Positions 1-14,119 of a stretch of DNA of 64,000 nt are shown in pieces; the stretch's first letter is position 1, and each line of letters opens with the position of its first letter. The notes under the pieces were generated by a model. That model had not been told where the DNA came from and made no database searches. It saw nothing but the letters and a program-made list of their open reading frames with translations. Source of the DNA: Toxoplasma gondii ME49 (Eukaryota; Apicomplexa; Conoidasida; Eucoccidiorida; Sarcocystidae); contig NC_031476.1 in assembly GCF_000006565.2 (NCBI RefSeq), positions 2,504,458 to 2,568,457 of the forward strand, written 5' to 3'. The translations under genes were made by a program, and so were the position numbers.

Positions 1-3000
1 GTCCTGCATGCTGTCACCCCAGAGTATATCGGGAGGGAAAGGAAGGTGTTCCTGAAAGCCTCTCTTGTCTTCGCGCGCCTGAGTCGTCAAGCACAGATCT
101 CCTCTTTAAAAAGTATATCAAGCAAGTTGAGAAAGTCGAGCGTCAGATCGAGAGAGAGCAGCGACTCACGCGAAGGAGAATAGAAGAAGGCGACGTCGAA
201 CAGATCCAACAAGTCGTGACAAAAAACACAAAACTCGTGTACTTCCTCATCATTGTTAACATAACGGTCCTCATGCTCTGCTTCTTCTTCGCTCTCTTCC
301 CTATTCACCTCAGCAGTACGTTTCGGGCTCTCAGATGCCGCGTCACTAAGCGGTCACAGAAAAACGCCTTCCACAGGAACATCCCCGGAGTTCTTGTCGA
401 AGGTTTCATCTGTCCATCCAGATAGAAGAGACGGAAATTCATTCACAAAAATGTGCCTAGTCAAACATCGTTCTTTCTCACTATCCCGTTCTCTCGTGGT
501 ACAATAAAAATATTTATATATGTGCATATGCGCGTGCGAAGGAGTAGTAGACTGGAGATCTTTCGCGTCAGTTTCTTAGATTTTGCTCATGGCCTCGTTA
601 TTGCTTCTCCGCTCTAGTTTCTTTGATATGTTCTCACCATTTTCCCGCCTTTGATGTGTGTCACATGAGGCTTGTTTTTCACCTCATCATTGTGTTGCAA
701 ATTGGAATTGAACTGAAGCTGCTACCTGTATCAGTGATGCAGTGCCAAAATAGCCAAGGATTTGGAATCAGGTCTCGAAATAGTCTTCGTCACAATACGG
801 AGGCTCGTTCTTTCTGATAGATGATCCAAACGTACACTGAGCACAAGCGTATGCTTGCGTAGCTCCGTATTAACCGTTACGCCTTTTTTACCTTGGCTTT
901 GCGCTTTTACGGTATTGCCCCGAGACAGATACCTTGTCAGCTGATATGACTCAGGAATCTTGCAGCCGCTCTTTCTTCCTCTCCTTTTCTCTTCCTGCTG
1001 TCTCCTCAAGCCCGTCTTCTCTCTGTCGTCGTTTCTGTGCATTCTTTGTTTTTCCCTGTAGACCACGAGAAGGCCATCCGCCCAGATTCGAGCTTCGACG
1101 CATTGTCCGACAAGACAGAAGCTGTTCGGGACTTCGGCGTATCTCCTCGGTCTCTGAAGAGCTTTTCCTCTTCTCACGTTTCTTCTGCGTCTCCCTTCTT
1201 TCCAGCGACAGCCACAGGCGCCCAGCCTTATCCGTTCCTCTCTGCGTCGCCTCTAGGCAGCAGCAAGAGAAATCCCCGCCACAGAGGTCACTCTGCAGAG
1301 GGATATCATCTCGACAGAGAGGGTGTGGATTTCGCGCGAAGAGATGTCGGAAACGTCCAAGAGGTACAAAGAGATGGGCGACCTCGGCTTCTCGTCGAAC
1401 ATCGCTCTGACGTGTCAGACACGGGTGCCCATATGCTGCGCTCTCCAGCAGCTGCGGGGCCAAAAACGGCACCACCAGAAAACGGCACAAGCGGGGAGGA
1501 CAGGCGAGAAAGTGAATCAAGATTCAGCGAAACAAACAAACAGGCCAATGACCGTGCCGGTGAAGAAGACAGCAGACATCGTGTCTTGCTTGTAACGCCC
1601 TTGACAGAACTGTATGAAATTCCAGCAGAAACCTTCAAGGACCTCGTCATTGTCCTCAAAATGAACCCCGTACGTGGCAACCCTTTACCACCTATACTTG
1701 GCCTTCTGCGTCCGAAAAACGTTCTCACCAACGCATGTGCAAATGTGGCCACCAAGTCGTTCAGAAAAACTCATACAAATCAAGTTGCCCCTTTATATGC
1801 GCATATGTATGTATATGTATATGAATTACTGTACAGAAGAGTGTTGGTGTATTACATATATATATATATATAAACACGTATACGGACGAAACGCGTATAT
1901 CATGAATCCGTAGTTTTGTAGTCCATGCGGATGTCCGTCTAGCCGTCTTATATTCTTGATTTGGCTTCTGTCTCGAAGTTCATATACGCGTGCGCCTGTG
2001 TGCGTGTCACGATTTTTCGGATGACGAAAAATCCGTTTTTCTGTGGGTTGTCTTTCAGTCGGGTCCGGGCAGCTCCCACGAGCCTGCTGGATCGACGCTT
2101 ACGAAAGTCCTGAGCGTCGCAGGAGTTGAAGAGCAGACCGAGAGAGAAAACCCCAGTGGATCCCGGAGAAAAACAATTTTCTTTTACACCGGCGACACGC
2201 TCCTAGTGGATAAAAGTGAGGCAGTTTCAAGGATGGAAACGCTTCTGGCACGGAAACAAATGTTTTTGAAAAGACGGTCCTGTCGTCACGTGTCTCATTT
2301 GCCGAAATGTCTCTCATTTTCAGACAGGTGTTTGTGTCTCACGAGATGAGACACCCGCCGGAATCCGAATCGCCTTTTCGATGTGCTGTTTTGGTCCCCG
2401 TCCGAGTCGGTCAGTGTCAGCGGCTTCGCAGTGGTTTCTGCAATTGATCCGCCTCGCCTCCCCATACAGAGCAGCATATGAAAACGCGTACTTAACTCTC
2501 TCTACACATATACGTATGCATAGAACCTTCGTCTCCGCCTTGCTTCGCATATTGACACACGTGCATATATGCATAGAGGCATCTTTGCAGATCTCGGCCC
2601 CGTACACTTGTCAACCGTTTGTAAGCTTAATTTGTGGTTATTGGTCAGACATTTGCGTCGTTTCCAAATTGTTTGCTTCCTTCTGCGTGGTCGGGTGCTT
2701 CCTGTCAGAATCGGCGACGCTCAAAAATGCCAAAGGCGAAGTTGTATATTACTGGGATTTCGTTGTCGACGAACAGCCGCCGGCATTTGAAGAGTTACAC
2801 GGGCGACGCGAAGAGTCAGCGAATGTCGATGGGCTTGGGATTCTTTCTCAAGCTCGCTCGGAATTCTCCGCGTGCGAAAAGGAACGCAGAAGTGACAAAA
2901 AAACATGCGACGGAAACGACGCGTCTCAGAACAGTATAATTCAATCTGGGCGGGACTCAGAGGCGGCACTATCGCCACCGAGCGTCTGGACAGGCGAAAC

Positions 3001-5017
3001 AACACCGGTGATGGATTTCGAAGTCTCCAGTAACCGGCAAGAGGAGCGAGAGGCAAGCGAGAAGACGCATGCAACCCTGAAAACTGTCGACTGTACAGAA
3101 GCCCAGGAAACGCCCCTTGAAGAAGTGATGAAAAAAGCGAAAAGTGTCTTCTCCCAGGCGACGGACAGAAGAGGCGAAAGAAATCAATCACTCCGACGAA
3201 CACGCCTCATAGGAGCAGGAGAGGCATATGAGAGAGGCGGAAGATCCTTTGCCAGCGGAGAAAAGACAAACGACGACAGAGGAGAGCCAGGGAAACGGGC
3301 GGATGAAAACCCAGGTGTCAAAGATAACGTCAACCAAGGCAAAGAACACACATTGGCAGCACATTCAAGTGAAGACAAGGCGGAAAAATGTAGGGGAGCC
3401 GGAGACGGAGAAACAGATCGTGCAGAAGAAGACGCAGAAGGCGAAATGAAGCCTGCTGCTCAGCCAAGGATTACAGAAGAAACGCTAGTGGAAAACGACT
3501 TGAGAGAAGCCCGTCCGAGTTCTGAAATCGAAACACCAACAAAGGCACCCCCGCGCAGGCTTATGGCCAATGCAATGCTCGGATTCGCAAATGCATTTGA
3601 CCAGTTCGCTCGTATTGGCGGAGCACTCTGTAAGGAAGTAAACGCACAATTAAGTCAGTGTGTGGATGTGGTGTTCACACAGGACATCTACCAACACCAA
3701 CGAAATGCTCTTACATATCCATCTATCTATATCTATCTATATCTATTTATCTATTTATGTCTATTTGTCTATCTATCTGTATATATAATATGGATGTATA
3801 TGCATATGAGTTTGCGAGAGGCCTCACCTACGAAGGCGTGCAGAGGTTTTAGGGATGCAAGAAACTGAATTTGCATAGACATATGTATACCTAAATATTA
3901 CTTTCTACACTATTTGATGTTTCCCACGGAACGATCTGTATCTCGTTCTAGTTCACTGAGGATAAACCAAATGCCCGGCAATGTTACGCCTTGTATCGCG
4001 CGAGTTTTTTGTGCAGTAGGCAAACGCGTGTAAACTTAACCCCACATTTACATGTGTACATTCTGAAACCCTCTTCCCTTGAAGCCCAAAAGAGGCCCTA
4101 TTTGAGATCCACACTCCGCGTTTTGTGTTTCGGCCTTTTGCCTTGTTCCCTGTGTATTCTCTTGTTCTCCCCTATCTTCTCATTCCGCCCTCCTCGTTCG
4201 CGTTCTCGTCCCCGCACACCCTCTCACGCTCTCGGTTTCTTCACGGTTTCCAGTAAGTCCGGCGATTTCGATGGCCCAAACCCTTGACGTGGCGGGGGCG
4301 TTGATTGCCAATCCGCAAGCAGCGGGTTTAGGTGCAAATGCTCTGCCTGTCTACGCACCGCCTTCTGCACTTACCGTGGCGTCCACCGGTGTGCCTTCCT
4401 ACGGCACTTTCGCGAGTACATCTGCCGGATCTGTTGTTTCTGGCATTGCCGCAAATACTCCTCCACCGCCTCGGCTTCCGCAGGCCGTAGGCTCTGCTGG
4501 ACTAAGCGTTAGTTCTTTTGGGCCGGCCACAGTGGCTGTGCAGTCTCAGCCGCAGATCGTGTACACTGCATCCGCAACTCCACAGCAAACGTATGTTTAC
4601 AGTGGAGGCCTCACGGGTCCTGTCTTCCCTGTGTCCACTGGCACTGTGGGAACGGTGGACTCTTCCTTTTTAACCTACCCCGGGGCCTACTACACGAACG
4701 GCGGGTACCAAGCCATCACAGTCGCAACGCCCGCGGTCAACGATGGTTCATTGTATGTCATTGCAACCGGACAAGAAAACCAGGAAAACAATGGCAACGA
4801 AATTCGGAATCTCTCTTCTGGTTTCTCCGACGCCGGAGCTTGGGCATCGGCTGGTTCGCCAGACCTGGCACCCGATGGGTCGGCACAGAGTGGTATGCTC
4901 AGCACATCTCTCGGCGTTCCGCTGCAACGAAGGCTGAACGACGTGCGAACCCCTGCCGAGGAAATCAGAAACGAAGGAAGCGGGGATTCTGTGTTGGAGA
5001 GGAACAAGGGGAGGTAA
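1..5017 (+). CDS. Unrecognised membrane protein, 3' part (5' end outside window)
   Basis: Five exons join in one frame: 1(or about 23)-315, 1062-1669, 2059-2215, 2709-3629 and 4254-5017 (TAA). All four junctions are GT-AG and the phases agree (1, 0, 1, 1), giving about 920 codons in the window. The first exon encodes a charged coiled-coil stretch followed by a strong hydrophobic segment (VYFLIIVNITVLMLCFFFAL), so the protein is membrane-anchored. Exons 2-3 give a region with short beta-like segments (VLLVTPLTELYEIP, then IFFYTGDTLLVDKK running into GEVVYYWDFVVDE across a junction). Exon 4 is a long Glu/Arg/Lys-rich disordered stretch. The last exon is Ala/Ser/Gly/Pro/Tyr-rich, uncharged and low in complexity. 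I do not recognise the family. The chain is inferred from splice signals and phase; the N-terminus is missing, so the protein class cannot be judged. Confidence 0.68.
1856..1872. repeat. (AT)n microsatellite
   Basis: Short TA dinucleotide run inside the second intron of the first gene. Reading frames across it give artificial Tyr-Ile runs. Confidence 0.9.
3719..3782. repeat. Degenerate ATCT/ATTT tetranucleotide repeat
   Basis: Repeated atct units with variants lie just downstream of the chosen donor (GTAAGG at 3630) of the first gene. They are therefore intronic, although the frame stays open through them. Confidence 0.8.
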
Positions 5018-8000
5018 CGAGGAAGTGGGATGCGAAACTCGCGTGGACCAGCAGAAATCGACCTGGAAGCGATACAACGAGTAGGAGGCAGGACGAAAGC
5101 AACGAGTAGAAAGAGCTGATTCCCTCGACTCACGGCCTCAGCTTGAGAACCAGGGAGTCCCTTTCGAACCGCTTGCGCTTACCTGGAATGAAGAAACAGT
5201 GGAGGGTTTGGTGTTTGCTTGAGGCCCCTGTTCCGATAGGGGCACTGTGGAATATCCACAGGTGTAGTCAAGAAACGCGTGAACGTTCACAAAAGCAGAA
5301 TTCTTGGCGAGGTATAGAAGGAAGGGCCCGGAGGGGTTAAGCACAAACAAAGAGATGCAACGGCAGGACATGGGGAGAGTGAGTCTTTTATAGGGCAGAG
5401 AGAAGGTCCCCTCAAGGTACGAATGAAGCCTTCGTGTTCGATGGGGAATCCGAGCGCAAAAAGCACATACAGAGAAAGGAAGGTAACCGACGCTAGGAAG
5501 AGAAAGGTACGTTTCCCTGTACATGAGAGACAACAGCGTCTGGTGAGGGTCACGAGTCGGCTAGAGGTACCAGTGGAACACTATGGCAAAGTGACTAAAG
5601 TGGGGAATCCACGGACAACAGAAACCTTTCCAAGGGCGAAGATCACTCAAAAGGTGAATGCAACCTCCGCTATACGTCAATGTTTTGCTCCTGTCACGAT
5701 CGCTTGTCTAGTTGAGAACGCCTCAAACACGAGTAAATCGACAAGCGAACCAACAAGAAACGTTTCCGCTGGCAACTCTGAGCTTACAACGTTTCTACGG
5801 AAATATGCAGAATGCTGCCTGAAGTGTGTAAAGCATGTACTGAGACTTTGGGCATCTATGCATGTAGAGACCCTGAGCGCGTTGCGAGGTTCGCAACCCA
5901 ACAAAAGGAGTTTTTGGCAAACCGGTGTGCGTATTTTACTGTTTACGTTCGTCTCAGGACATGTCCCGATTCGTGAAACAATCGGACTGTACTTCATATA
6001 GTGGTAGAAGACGTTATGGGGAACGATGTTTGATTGGTTGATTCAATTGAGTAGGGGAAAAGGTTCTTCACCTTTTTATATCTCTCAAAATAAACAATTG
6101 AGGAAATCCCCATACTACGCATTCAACATACACACTAGGAATGTCACAAATCCCCGAACTAATTTGGAAAAGTCACAGAGCCGACAGAATGATTCCAAAG
6201 GCCTTTTTGCCCGTTTGGGTCGCCTCAACAACGTGACAGCAAGAAAAGCTGGACAGAAGACTGACTTGAACGTTACACAAGCGCGCTCCTCTACGCTGGC
6301 AACGCCATACGGCAACAGAATTCTGAGGCGACACGTCAAGCTATTAACTCAATGCCTACATGGATGAAAATTTCACAACGACTCGAAAGTGTCCAGTGGT
6401 CCTATACACATGGGGCCGCATATGCACGTGCGCTTCACTTCATCCTTTCTTTAGCCATAAGACATGCAATTTCCCAGACACACATCCTCGCCCGCCACCT
6501 GCCGCGACAAAATCCCTGTTGCGGCTAGTAGACGAGGAACACAGGGTTTCCTCTTTCTCGCTTTCCCCTTCTCCTGTGGTCTGCCACCCCCCACCCCGAA
6601 GGCCATCCTGTCTCGACATTCCCCAGCGTACGCAATAAAAAAGCCCGATGTCACTAAGATAGATAACCCACTCTTCCAGTATAGAGGCGTGCTGCGGTAA
6701 TGATTAGAAAGGGTGAACACATGTACTCGTGTACAGCTTCTTCATTCTCAGATTCTGCCTGTATGTGCTGAACGGAGACGTACAACGACGTGCACTGCTT
6801 GCGGTGAAATTGCCAAAATCACTCAGCGTAAAGACAAATGAAATAGTCGACAACGAAGAACGAACTGTCCGGCGCACAAACGACAATGCAAGCGAAATGC
6901 GCGTGTTCGGGACATCAATGGACGAAATACATTAACCTAAATCTGGCCTACTTGACGATCCCATTCACATGCAAAAAAAGTGAACAAACGGTGTGAAGAG
7001 AGATGAGGCTGTAAAAGAACAGCCCGTCTCAGCAACGACCAAAGTAAAGGAAGCTGGGGATGACAAAAGAGATACACACAAACGATGACCCCTTGAAGAA
7101 AAAAAAAGTGACTGCGGAGTGTGCTTCACAAATGCTGGCTAAAACAAAAGGAGAAACACAGGATAAACTCGCAGTCGCCAGATCAATACCGGGCAGCAGC
7201 CGACTACACACGTGGGACGTACAGGAAAATAGATATGTAGCGTCGAACGACCTGCCAAATGAGGGTACGGAGCGACAACCTAACTTTACGTACTGGCTGC
7301 CTGTATTTTTAGGTTTTCCCTGAAATCTATTTGGAAGAAGAGGCTTGATAGTATTACCGTTAGCTGCCATCGCCGCCATTAAGCGAATAAGAACTTGCCC
7401 TCATTCTTCACTATGCATCCGTTGCCTGTTTCGGCAGAAGAGATGTACGAAACCGCAAAACAGTCCCCCCCGCCCCCAAGACGCCAGCCAGAGTTGTGTT
7501 TACTGAGGGCCGACCAGTGTCGAATGAATGGGATGGCCAAGGACACGCAGCAGAAAGTGTACAGCAGGAAAATGAGACGATCTGCTTTCTGTTCAGATAC
7601 CATGCGACCTCTGGTCTTTTTTTCGTAGAGCACATATCGTCGGCAATGGAGGAACGCGATATGTCAATCCATACGTCTCCACGGCCCTCTGGGGTTGCCC
7701 TGTTTTCCCGTACTTCCCGGGAGTGCATTTGATACTCCACGTGCCTGTGACATATCGACGCGTTACTCTAGAGATCTCCTGTTGATGCGCTGCCAGTGCC
7801 TGTGTCACTGACTCCACATTCGAGTTTTGCGCCTGTCACAGGACGCACTGATTCCCGCGTGAGTCTATGGTTTGCATGTAGTGCTCGTTTCTAGTCACCC
7901 CTCTAGGCTTCCGCCTACACCGATCAGTCGACACATTGGCCCTTCGCTCCCACCCTTTGATACTCAATAGCGGAACAGTGACAGATCTCTTAAGCTATCC

Positions 8001-8079
8001 CCCATTGAGTTCGGTTGCTTCTTCTCACTTTCGTCTCGTGCCCGGAAACTTAGAAACGCACTGTACCCCTCCTGTCCCT
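5018..8079. other. Convergent intergenic region
   Basis: About 3.1 kb lies between the end of the plus-strand gene and the stop of the minus-strand membrane-protein gene. It should hold both 3' UTRs. Open frames here are short (<200 codons), on both strands, without splice-consistent partners or recognisable motifs. I see no supportable gene or RNA. Confidence 0.6.
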
Positions 8080-11000
8080 CTAGTCATGGGGCATGGCGCT
8101 CCCCTGGGTGCCCGATGCATCTGCAGACCTTCTGGAAGCCCTACGACGTTCCATCGACTTGGCCAGGTCATTCCGGTTTTCCCGATACGCCCTGGCGATT
8201 TCGAGGGCTTTCAACTGTTCGAGGCCACTTTGGGATGCCCGCGACGAAAGGTGTCTATCTCCTGCGTATCCAGAGCCCGACCCACGTCCCCAGGACGCTC
8301 TACTGTCTCTGTTAGCACTTGCGACACATGCCATGTATTCGCTATCACTCACGGCTAAATTGGGAGCCGTCTGTCGCAGATTTCTCGTACTGTCACGACG
8401 AAATTTCTCATCACTATGAGACCTGCCTTCACCGGTATGCGAGGCCCCACGCGTCTGAGAAACATCGGGAGTCTCGAGCACGGAGTTTTGCTTCCTCTCA
8501 CCTCTGTCTCCGCTCACTGACGTCGTGGGCGATACAGTGGAAACGCGTGGCGGCTCCACCGACAACGGTGTGTCGCCTGATTTATAAGATTCAAACAGAT
8601 GCTTCTGGTCTCCACAGAAATTGTCGCCTGCAGGCTGAATCGGCTCCAGCACAACGGGACTCCCTCCCTTGACAAACCTGTCGTCGACCGGACGTCGCAC
8701 TCCTGTAGCGCCACCCGGATGCACACCCGAGTCACTTCTCGTCTGTACCGACGCACGTTCCCTCGACGACCTGCGAGCTGCGTGTCTTTCTGCCCTCGCT
8801 GCAGACGATCCTTTTCTCACGTCATCCGAAAAGTAGCCTCCCTTTGACAAGTTTCCGGTGGACGAGACACGCACACTCGCACCTGGCGCGAGCGTCGAGA
8901 CACTCGACGATAGCGAACCTAACTGAGTCCTACTCGGCATATACTCCGGTTCGCGAATGAATGGGTTGTGACTACCACAGATACACGCCACCCACCATGG
9001 CAGCTTCACGTAATGGTTCAGAAGCAGACACACGATCACAAAAATGAAGAACAGTGCCACACAGATGTTTGACAACAGCAGCACCCATGACGGGTACCCG
9101 CCCTGCCGAACGGCCTGATTCTGCGTGTGAATTGGCGCTGCCTGAGAAAGATAACAACATGAGTCCAGAAAGCACAGGCACACAATAAGTGGATTGCAAA
9201 AATGCCTACTCTCTTAAGCATCGGCTACCCGAGCACGCCCTGTCACCCGGATACAACTGGAGAAAAACAAAGTAAAAGGCTCACGTTTAGAGCCGCAGAT
9301 TCTGAGACGTGTTACAATGAAGGCCAAAGCCCCACTCCTGCACGCCATTGGCGAAATGTAACATCGCGTTCAGTGAGAGCAGCAAAAAAGATATCGGCCT
9401 TAAATGGTGTCATTTTTGTATCACGGCTCCTCACCGTCTTCTTCGGGACAACGTCGACGAAAACCAGCATGTACCGCCCTCTGCTTCGTCTGGCAAAACG
9501 GTCAAAAATGGCTACGCCAGGTAGCTCGAGACTGTTTTCCCGAGTTCGTTCCCTGAGTCCCTTGACCAGGAGGTGCACGCAGACCGAGTCTGGGTCGACC
9601 ATGCTTTCAATAACTCTGTGTTGCGAGTACGGAATGCCTACGCCGAACATGCCCGTCTTGAGCACGTCACCCACAGTGAGCCTCCTGGCTGCCCCCATAA
9701 CCTTAAGTCGGTCAGGCGCAACAGTTCTTGAGGCTGAGTCCTGTACGCTGGGCACGACAATCATGGACATGACCTCATCCAAGAAGTTTTCTTCCCCCCG
9801 AAAGAGAGCGTTCGGCACCCGTATAATCAGGTTTCGGTCATTGTCGTACTCGTCGTGCTTCCCCTTGTCAGCCAGCGACGAACTGTACGGATCCGTGATG
9901 GTTGAGTACACGACTCGTGCCATGCCGACACCGACAAGAGACGGATCCCACCCAAGGTTCGCTTTGAGAATTTGGGTCGCGCTGTAAGACGGAATGACAT
10001 TCGTTTGCCCACTGAGTCTGGACTCGGGCTGAAAGTCCCACGCGTCCGCCAGACTCAGTTGGATGTACATGCTTCCCGGAGGAAGCTTCTCTTTGAGCTT
10101 TTGAGCTATTGTCGCCTCCATTTCGAATCCAAATTGTCCAATTTCGATCGGTGTCCTCTTCGACCCGCTAGAGTTTGACGGAGACGACCCTTTGTCCGCC
10201 GACGACGAGTCAACCGCAAACGCCGCACGCGGATCCACAGTGACGGCTGGAAACGAGGTCACAGAGGATGCATCCTCTCCACTCGGTGTAGTGTTCACCG
10301 CAGACAAAGCTCTCCCTCGCTGAGATGATGCCACTTCCGTCTCAGGCATATCAACGGGTACAGACACACTCTGAGTATCCGCAGTGGCGCCAGCCGCAGA
10401 CGAATCTGCAATCTCGCCTTTGTCTTCAGAGTTGCCTTGGCGCGTTCTCCTATTTGAGCTGCCTGCGGGTCGGACACGCGTCGGAGGAACAGAAGTGGTC
10501 TCGTTGGCCCCGCCAGGCTTCAGATAGAATGCTGTGACGATGCAGTCTGGAAGACTCAGAAATGCATCAGCATTTGCAGACAGCCAGCCAAAAGAGAGAA
10601 CACGCCGAAAATCTCTGGCGACTTTCCGGATTCGCATTGTGATAGATGACGCCACGGTTGATTCGAATTTGAGAAGCGCCTGCTGGGTGGCTTCGTTCTC
10701 GACAAAATCGAACAGTTCGAGAACGGCTTTTTCGCGAGACTCCACTTTATCTACCTGCAGAATGATGATGCCGTGCATCGGCTTCGGCGTGACCACCTGA
10801 TTCGCCACCCCTAGCAACTGGAGAAGGCTCCAGTGAACACGACGCTCTGACCGAAACATCGAATGCCAAACATTCGTCGCGTCCTCTTTCTTGAAATCTA
10901 AACGGAGCGTACAACACAAGAACTGGGAACGAAAAATGTCAGTCAAACCCAACGCACAATCCAATCCCACCTCAGCCGCCGCGTACGCCCGTTTAAATAC

Positions 11001-14000
11001 CGGTTAACCTTTCCTTTTCCCTAACAGTACTCCGGGCATGCAATACCAATCAGATAAGATCTGAAGCTAGACTCCCTGTTACATGTCACAAAAACGATTC
11101 CCAGGTGGGTTCAGTCTAATGTTTTACAGCGGCCATCTTTGGACCAATTTTACAGTGAGTAGCTCTTTTTTATCGGCACACGCAAGCGAGAGCGCAGGCA
11201 CACAGGAGAAGCCAACCTATGCCTCGCAACAACGCTAGACTCATCTCGTGCACGGAAAGTACAGTCGCGTTCTAAAAAAAGTCATATCGATTCAAAAAAC
11301 TTCGTTGATGACCACGACGGGCGTTGCATCTCCTCTTCGCATACAAAATTGTACAGCGCATCGACCCGAGTGTGAGATGAACTGATGCATTATCTACGCT
11401 CATGGCGACTCGGGATAAAACAGGTGCTACAAATAGGAAGAGTGAAACGTAGTAAGCATCAAACATTTCGAATTCGTCTCCTACCGGCCTGGTAGTAGTA
11501 CAGAATTTGCAGCTGCGAAACAGCTTGGTACAGGTTGCCAAGTGTGGCTCGTGTTAACACGAGAGCCAGTTTATATTCGGGGAGGTATGAGAGCATATCC
11601 TTTAGTTTGACGTCGACGGTCCTCTGAGCACGGACTAAGGAAGCGAATTCCTCCATGCTATTCACGGTCTTGCGCAAAGCCTCAAGCTGAACACGAAGAA
11701 AATGTACGGGAAGAAGTTGAACGACAAACATTAGCACCGTTCATGTCGTATTACAAAAGCTAGCCTGCGCGTCATAACGGGACGAGCATACAGGCGAGTT
11801 AGTGCAAACGAAACACATGATTCTGAATTCAGGAATATATCGATGTCTTTACGATGATATAAATAGACATGCACGAATAAATGCCCGTGCCACGCCTCAT
11901 GCTTGTCGGATATACCACGCATACATAATTTACACGCCATCACCACACAGTCCTACCATACAAAAATAGGTGTACACACTCGTTGTACAATACCCACCCC
12001 ATGAAGACCGACAAGCAGCGACTGAACGACTGGTGCGCATGCCTCGGCACTCGATATACAGGGCAAACACAAAGAAAGCTGAAGGTGTCTTACTTGCTGT
12101 CGAAGGATAGCATCAAATCCACACTGGCGAATTTGAGTTGCGTATCGCACGTTGGCGCCGGTAAGGCGATCGTCACCCTTGTCATCGGTCAGTTGCTCGA
12201 GCGCATCAAAGAACGTTCGAATCGCCGGTTGTTTCCAGTGTTTCTTGTGTGTGTACAGAGGCCAGTCGACCGCAGACAAAACAAGGATACCGAACTGTCT
12301 TTGCCATCGAGGATCAGCTGCGAGCCGTTGGCAATATGGGCGATAGCGTCGCTTCATTAACGCCTGGAAGCTTGACGCTGAGATAGCAGAATGTAACACA
12401 CACACACACACTCAACAGACTGTCCGCGTGTTCGTACGTCTGAATATCGTTACATGCGTATCAGGAATTTTCAGTGTATCTACCTCGTTGCATGTATCGA
12501 CATAAGCGTGGACATGTGCACGTCGTCCGTAATACATACATGGAAGCACATGATTGACGTAGACGTGGCCGCGCGTCAGCGACTCGTGTTCTCTCCGCAC
12601 GCACAGGCGCAAAAATATATCCAGCACCCCTGATGTTTGTTCCGAAAGTCTAGAGTCTCGTTCGAACTTCGCATTTTGCTGCCTCCCTCATTTCCGTACC
12701 TGGACCACTGGTGGGCTGATCCTCGTGACCGCTTCCTTCTGGCCATGCCTCTTCATCCACTCCGTCCCAGTCTCCATCTCCGCCCCCGTCGCCTGCACTG
12801 CTGTCTTGGTCGACTTCGCCAAGGTCCTCCATTTCCCCAGGCGTCTTGGAGCTGCTTTCCTCATCTGGCGACTCCGGCCACATTTCTGTGCCTTCTCCCT
12901 CGGACCAGGTAATGGGGAGTCTCGGACCATTTATGGAGGCGGCGGGAACTTGGGGAACAAAAGGAGCGCCTGTAATGAGCCACTCGCGTATCTCGTCGTC
13001 AGAAGTAGGAAATCCCCCACCGGCATGCCTTCGCCGTCCTGTTGATGCTTCAGCGGGAGAGTGGGAATTTCCAGAAGTGCTGGAAGCGTCTCCTGAAAGG
13101 ATTATATTTGGTGGATTCGGTGTGCCAGAGGGACGGGAAAGTCCTGAAGAGGCGTCACTTGGTTCTGCGCTGCGATGGTGTTCTCCTGTCTCATTGAATG
13201 CGGCGTATACGTCGTCGTCTCTCAAGTGTCTTGGTTTGTCAACAGCCTCGTTTTCTGCACTAAACCGAAACACATCCTGCTCCTCAATGGCTCGACCTGA
13301 AAGCGAAGCGACACCGGGATGTCCCTTTCCTGGCATTGAATGCATATGTGACACGCCGGCGGCAGCGGGTGGAGTAGCTAACACTGACTCAACGTTCAGA
13401 CTAGATGGAGGCGCTCCCAACTCCCAACTTGCGTCAGCTCTCTGCTCTGACCCTTGGGCGCCGCCTGCTCTCGCTTCGCTTCCCGTCCCGCGCCGAGGAG
13501 CCAATTTGTGCCCGTCGTCTGTAGCGTCTATCGCAAACTCTGTCGGTTGCCCTTCTCCCTGGTTAACGGTCGCGCTTTTCTCAGCTTTAGGGCGCAACGC
13601 TCGCGGAGTTGTTCCCTCTTTCCGTGTTGTAGAAAAGAGTCGGCCACTCTCCCCCGAGGAGGAAGCGACAGAGGCATTCGTGGTAAACGAGGAGAGAAGA
13701 CGATAACGGGGGGACAGAGCAACAACATGTGCGGCTGGAAATTGATCCAGTTCTGAAGAGAGAATTGCCGCAGTGTCCGCAGCGGCTACGCGTTCCTGTG
13801 AATCTGTCAGTTCTCGCAGCGAATCTAAAGTGACGCCGACATCGGTATCTGCCATCTGGTCACTCTGTATTTTGTCTAAGGAAGTTGCAGAACTCGAATT
13901 CGCGGACCGGAGCAAGGCAGTTCTCATGACATCCAGCACTGGCCCCAACTCCCGTGAGACAGACGGCTGTGTCCACACACCCGCCGCTGCATTCTCGTTC

Positions 14001-14119
14001 GCTGCTTCAGCGGACGCTGAGATCGGGAGACCGGCGGACGCAAGAAGGAGCAACGCAACAGTAGTACAGATGAAAGAGAGGTTAGAGAAGAAACGGCGCA
14101 CGCCGGCACTTTGTTCCAT
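8080..14119 (-). CDS. Signal-peptide, single-TM protein of 1476 aa, family unknown
   Basis: Five exons: 14119-12700, 12377-12094, 11686-11485, 10897-9435 and 9141-8080 (stop TAG). Every junction is GT-AG and phases match (1, 0, 1, 0), giving 1476 aa. The N-terminus has a classic signal peptide: basic VRR, then TVALLLLASAGLPISASA ending near residue 36. Residues about 40-473 are Ser/Thr/Ala/Glu-rich and look disordered. Residues about 475-1120 are folded, with a helical stretch (exons 2-3) and a large alpha/beta-like domain interrupted by a low-complexity insert. A TM helix spans about 1142-1164 (WVLLLSNICVALFFIFVIVC), followed by a roughly 310-aa basic, Ser/Arg-rich tail. This predicts a type I protein of the secretory pathway or surface. 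The topology is seen; the location (apical organelle, plasma membrane or other) is not. I recognise no family domain. Confidence 0.82.
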
